DNA of 64,000 nt. Source: Liolophura sinensis (lineage: Eukaryota > Mollusca > Polyplacophora > Chitonida > Chitonidae). Under the pieces are notes generated by a model. It was not told the origin of the DNA. It saw nothing but the letters and a program-made list of their open reading frames with translations, and did not search any database. The stretch is taken from positions 30,225,979-30,289,978 of the forward strand of contig NC_088302.1 in the NCBI RefSeq assembly GCF_032854445.1, read 5' to 3'. Within the stretch, counting starts at the first letter, position 1; each line of letters starts with the position of its first letter. The position numbers and the translations under genes were made by a program. This document shows, piece by piece, positions 61,201 to 64,000 of the stretch.

Positions 61201-63834
61201 ATTTATCTGATTAGTGTTTTAACATTTCACATATACGACAGCAGCCAGCAGGTTGCAGGAAAACCTTTCCATGTATGATCGGAAAGGAAGCCAGTATGAA
61301 ATAGACAGGATCTTGCAGCGACTGCATTTGTGGAAGGCTCCTAGGTCATTGCACTGCGCTAGCAGGTTGACCACCAGATCCCGAATTTAGCATGAAACAA
61401 ATGCAGCATTTATCATCATGACTCTAGAGTTTCTCCCACAGTGTACACTACCTGTACATGTATATCTTAAGAAGTTATATTTACGACATTTTATCATGAA
61501 GTTCCAAGCCCATCTCACCTGCTGTAACCTCCACTTCCACAGGCAATATTAACAGCTCGCTATCTCGCTCCTTGTTTGTTTTTATACGGATGAATGCTGT
61601 ATGATTATTTTCTGTTCTACCCACAAAGTTCGCTCTCATTACAGGCTTGGTTTCAAATGGTGGGATTTCCTGAAAACATCCATGTGACAAAATTCAGTAT
61701 AACTGATTATTGTAAACCACTACCTAAATTCTTCAACCTTTTCAACCAGCTGCAATAATTTACACAGTTCTATGAAGGTGTTATCTTTATTGACACAAAC
61801 AAATCTATTTTGGCATCATTTCCATAATAACTGCATGCAGAAATTCCACTGAAAAAGGGCTTTAGTTGTTGAAAAGGTTGAAGATTTACAATAAATCTGA
61901 TTCTAAAAATCCTATTTCCTCATGTCAAATGAATATTTTTTTTTTTTCATGAGTCTGTATTACACAGCGGTCGCAAATTGTGTAATGCCCATCAGCCACA
62001 GTGAAAACATAGGTCGCCATGGTAGATGTGCTTGATGCAATGTTGCAACAGCTTTGTAAAATAGGTTCCAGAATAGATTTATTTATTTATTTGATTGGTG
62101 TTTTACGCAGTACTCAAGAATATTTCACTTATATGATGGCGGCCAGCATTATGGTGGGAGGAAACCCTGCAAAGCCCGGGGAAAACCCACAACCATCTGC
62201 AAGTTGCTGGCAGACCCCCAATGGTACAGATGGTGTAATGTTTCTGGACACTGCTCATTATACCCAAATTCCACAACCTTTCAACATATGAAAGATCAGC
62301 TTTCACATGTGAAATTTCTACACATTTGATTTCTAATTTGATTTTGGATACAAAACTTCACTGGTTCAATTTTACTTCAATTTTATCAGTCAACACAGAA
62401 TAAAGCCTTCAGAACATGATTGAATAAACACCTTGCAAACGTGGGAAAAGTTTGAAGAATTACAGTTTTTTCCCAGCAGTATGTGTACTTCCTATACATC
62501 GATCAATCAATACATTGATCGTGTCCATGTAATAATGCATACAATGTAAGTGTAAGCATAAAAATAACACAAAACACCTGAAATGTGGTTGACTGATTGA
62601 TATTTAAGCATATGCTAGAGAAATTGCCACTTTTATCATGAGGTTATGGTATGATAAACCATTTTTTTACCATTCAAAAGTGAAATAAACCAAAGGCCTT
62701 TGTCCCCAAGAAACTCTCGACCTTGAAGCCGCAGTTGAAACAGTTTCAAGCCTGCAACCTCATTGGTCTCAAGAGTTTTATTTATTATGTACCCCATTCA
62801 CACGGCCAAAATTTAATCTGGATCTAAATCTGCAATGGCTTAATTCGAAGCCAGTTGTGTGATTATGTGCGTTCACGTGATTACGTGGATAAGCCCGTTT
62901 TAACGCAGTTTAGGAATTTGTCCGCTCACACAGTCACAATTAAGCCTGTTTAGTAATTACGACATGAACCTGACCTCCAGGTACCCGGGGCATTTAATCC
63001 AGTTACCGTTCAAACGACACAGATAAACTGACTCAAGACCTGAAACTGGCTTAAAGCTATGTCACTAGCTGGGGCAAATAAACTGGATTAAACATGCCCT
63101 ACCCGGCTTTGTGTTCACACGAGCCGCATAAAACTGGCTCAGAGACACTTTCGGATTTAAACCTGCTTAAATTTGCCAGTGTGAACAGGGTATTATATAT
63201 ACATATATATATATATATATACAATTGGTGTTTGTGCAATAGGTCGCATCATACAGGATACTGTAAACAGACTGGCCACTTACCCACAGATATTGGGGTG
63301 CCTCTTTCTCCCCTGTGGGTAACTCCAGGTGTAAATCCCCATCACTGGAGTACATTTCCAACACCTGGCAACACACACATATTTTCAATGTAAACATAGC
63401 CGATCTATAATCTTTGTACGTGTACATGTAGAGTATATTTACATATATCATACAAAATATGTCCATGTATCCGATTCACATTCATTTGAACATTATACAA
63501 TATTCAGACATTAATTTTACTAACAGAATGACTCTACAAAATCAATACCAAAATCAAACAGGTCTTGAAATTCATATCCCTGAGATAGGCTTCAGGTCTG
63601 TTACGGAACACCTTTCTGTCAGCTAGAGCACTTATTATTCTGTTATGGTTATGAGGTAACAGGTGTAGTGAATGTTCAGCAAAATCATAACACCTGGTGA
63701 AATAAACTCACCTGTAATGTGGAGCTGTGTGGGTTATGCATGTGAATCAGGGGAGAAAAACTACTGTTAACAGGAACTTTGGCCCCCAGGTAGGGCCTGA
63801 GCCGGTAAGGATTGGGCACCCCCACCCCAAATAC
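33533..63834 (-). CDS. TMEM131: TMEM131-family transmembrane protein (32 exons seen; 5' exons beyond window)
   Basis: Thirty-two coding exons join in phase into 1,751 codons plus stop (5,256 bp), with GT-AG introns throughout. Recognition rests on collinear matches to the family: NPYRLRPYLGAKVPVNSSFS, EMYSSDGDLHLELPTG, HTAFIRIKTN, NNLTIVDMVVVQGQG, CEGYGFKVLECQGF, LPRPNWEP and DTSSTTTESSGADIE. In animals TMEM131 is a single-pass protein of the secretory pathway; its N-terminal PapD-like domains bind procollagen and its C-terminus recruits TRAPPC8 for ER-to-Golgi transport (established for the family). The human protein is about 1,880 residues, so roughly 200 N-terminal residues, including the signal sequence, are missing to the right. 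The paralogue TMEM131L is the alternative name. Confidence 0.93.
43505..44523 (-). CDS. TMEM131: TMEM131 transmembrane exon (1,019 bp)
   Basis: The exon starts within the conserved FTPDFTMSK segment and then has HTLAKCSAALPRPNWEPILY followed directly by a single membrane span (YSTVCITGFLLFCILVAGYF). The cytosolic part that follows is long, Ser/Pro/Lys-rich and disordered, with GRKLEEPIIV and SVPEWQKDDFIVPP. A much larger exon than its neighbours (50-213 bp on average) is typical for this part of the gene. Confidence 0.92.
44874..53341 (-). CDS. TMEM131: TMEM131 exons 15-21 of those visible: membrane-proximal luminal region
   Basis: Exons: 53341-53224, 51982-51847, 51396-51287, 50493-50415, 49818-49646, 48366-48227 and 45066-44874. 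They read through GHQWLLGLTLDKE, NVTIELDTNEVRGF, NPGDVPVLTQ and VRRTFTIRNTGELPFYVHGF to the conserved CEGYGFKVLEC. Two introns in this block hold unusual tandem arrays: an 84-bp array directly behind exon 15 and a 26-bp minisatellite directly behind exon 19. Confidence 0.9.
47763..47952. repeat. 95-bp tandem duplication in a TMEM131 intron
   Basis: Two adjacent copies starting CAGCTGAATAGTATC (47763) and CAGCTGAGTAGTATC (47858), differing at only a few positions. No coding role is apparent. Confidence 0.9.
48667..49639. repeat. 26-bp minisatellite, about 36 units, with 260-bp higher-order period
   Basis: The consensus unit is GTAGATGGCTCACATGCAG plus TTTTAAT. Units differ mainly at one position, giving CACATG, CACGTG or CAAGTG. 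The rare variant AATATAGCTGG occurs at 49191 and 49451, exactly ten units apart, and the intervening order of variants is repeated, so a 10-unit block was itself duplicated. It sits in the TMEM131 intron, starting just behind the donor of the exon at 49646-49818. Confidence 0.95.
50836..51051 (-). mobile_element. tRNA-derived SINE, degenerate
   Basis: Tail, core and head remnants in order (ATTTATTTATTTGACTG, GGCAGCATTATGGCGGGAGG, CTACGACCATCCTCAGGTTG, CAGCATGAGCTGAACTTGAA), in minus orientation, in a TMEM131 intron. A short core fragment of the same family lies at 51550-51625. Confidence 0.85.
52290..53223. repeat. 84-bp tandem array repeating the 3' end of TMEM131 exon 15 and its splice donor
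   Basis: The sequence ACTTAC (minus strand GTAAGT) recurs at 52882, 52966, 53050, 53134 and 53218, exactly 84 bp apart. The one at 53218 is the real donor of exon 15. Each unit also repeats the exon's last codons (minus strand CTCTCTCAGCACAGCA). Older, more diverged units lie at about 52290-52600, some with ATAAGT instead of GTAAGT. The stretch 52600-52800 is not repetitive. Confidence 0.93.
54636..63834 (-). CDS. TMEM131: TMEM131 exons 1-14 of those visible: luminal PapD-like region
   Basis: Exons in transcript order: 63834-63712, 63364-63284, 61669-61519, 61146-61028, 60314-60206, 59607-59502, 58923-58773, 58002-57832, 57299-57189, 56638-56516, 56260-56156, 55809-55723, 55384-55232 and 54711-54636. 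They encode repeated beta-sandwich sequence with typical strand motifs (LDFGILRTL, LDFGTMGVEEKRS) and several N-glycosylation sites (NIT, NFS, NGT), consistent with a luminal position. Introns carry SINE fragments at 60387-60486, 61198-61385 and 62074-62226. Confidence 0.9.
60387..60486 (-). mobile_element. SINE fragment
   Basis: Tail and first part of the core (CATTGGTGTTTTACACCGCA, TATTTCACTTATACAATGGT) in a TMEM131 intron. Confidence 0.8.
61198..61385 (-). mobile_element. tRNA-derived SINE, degenerate
   Basis: Tail (TTATTTATCTGATTAGTGTT) through to the head remnant CACTGCGCTAGCAGGTTGACC, with deletions in the core. Confidence 0.8.
62074..62226 (-). mobile_element. SINE, partial
   Basis: Well preserved tail and core (ATTTGATTGGTGTTTTACGC, GCGGCCAGCATTATGGTGGG, ACCCACAACCATCTGCAAG); the head is absent. 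Confidence 0.87.
63189..63222. repeat. AT microsatellite in a TMEM131 intron
   Basis: A short (TA)n run with one CA interruption, about 60 bp past the donor of the exon at 63284-63364. Confidence 0.9.
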
Positions 63835-64000
63835 CTGCAAAATGCACAGTAAAAGAACATCTGAACGTCAACATTCCGTGAGACACTGTTCTGATTTGAG
63901 CCTTCAGTGGAAGCTGCATACGTAAAAAATACCACAAAATATACAGAAACTACAATGCTGGACCCAAAAAGCTTTGGTGTCTGTCAATAACAGCTAAATA

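Overview
This is a window of an invertebrate animal genome, most likely a mollusc. Host genes have introns with GT-AG splice sites. The host DNA is visibly AT-rich. It is littered with one tRNA-derived SINE family whose tail resembles the V-SINE type elements known from molluscs; the clade assignment is an inference from that repeat.

Left part (1-6469): the 5' end of a minus-strand host gene of unknown function. Four coding exons agree in phase (3104 down to 1, running off the window). One exon is a 39-codon tandem repeat with two mutually compensating single-base indels. The gene's promoter, first exon and part of intron 1 lie in a block of about 1.1 kb that is duplicated 2.3 kb further upstream.

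Centre (6470-20743): one complete Polinton/Maverick (virus-like self-synthesising DNA transposon) of 14,274 bp, with perfect 51-bp terminal inverted repeats and a 5-bp target duplication (AAGAT). It carries a protein-primed type B DNA polymerase, an rve integrase, a double-jelly-roll major capsid gene, a packaging ATPase and about ten further genes, several of which I recognise as recurrent in animal Polintons. About half the genes are broken by single-base indels or in-frame stops, always in or beside otherwise well preserved reading frames. I found no adenain-like protease.

Right part (20749-64000): a foldback/MITE-like element and several SINEs, then MRPL30 (three exons, plus strand, 24109-29064). 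Tail to tail with it is a TMEM131-family gene (minus strand, 63834 down to 33533). I could join 32 TMEM131 exons in phase into 1,751 codons plus stop; its first exons lie beyond the right edge. Its introns hold a 26-bp minisatellite with a 260-bp higher-order period, an 84-bp array that repeats the exon 15 splice donor, and many SINE fragments.

The host genes have no visible functional link to the Polinton. Within the Polinton the genes form a virion/replication set: capsid shell, genome-packaging ATPase, membrane proteins, integration and replication.
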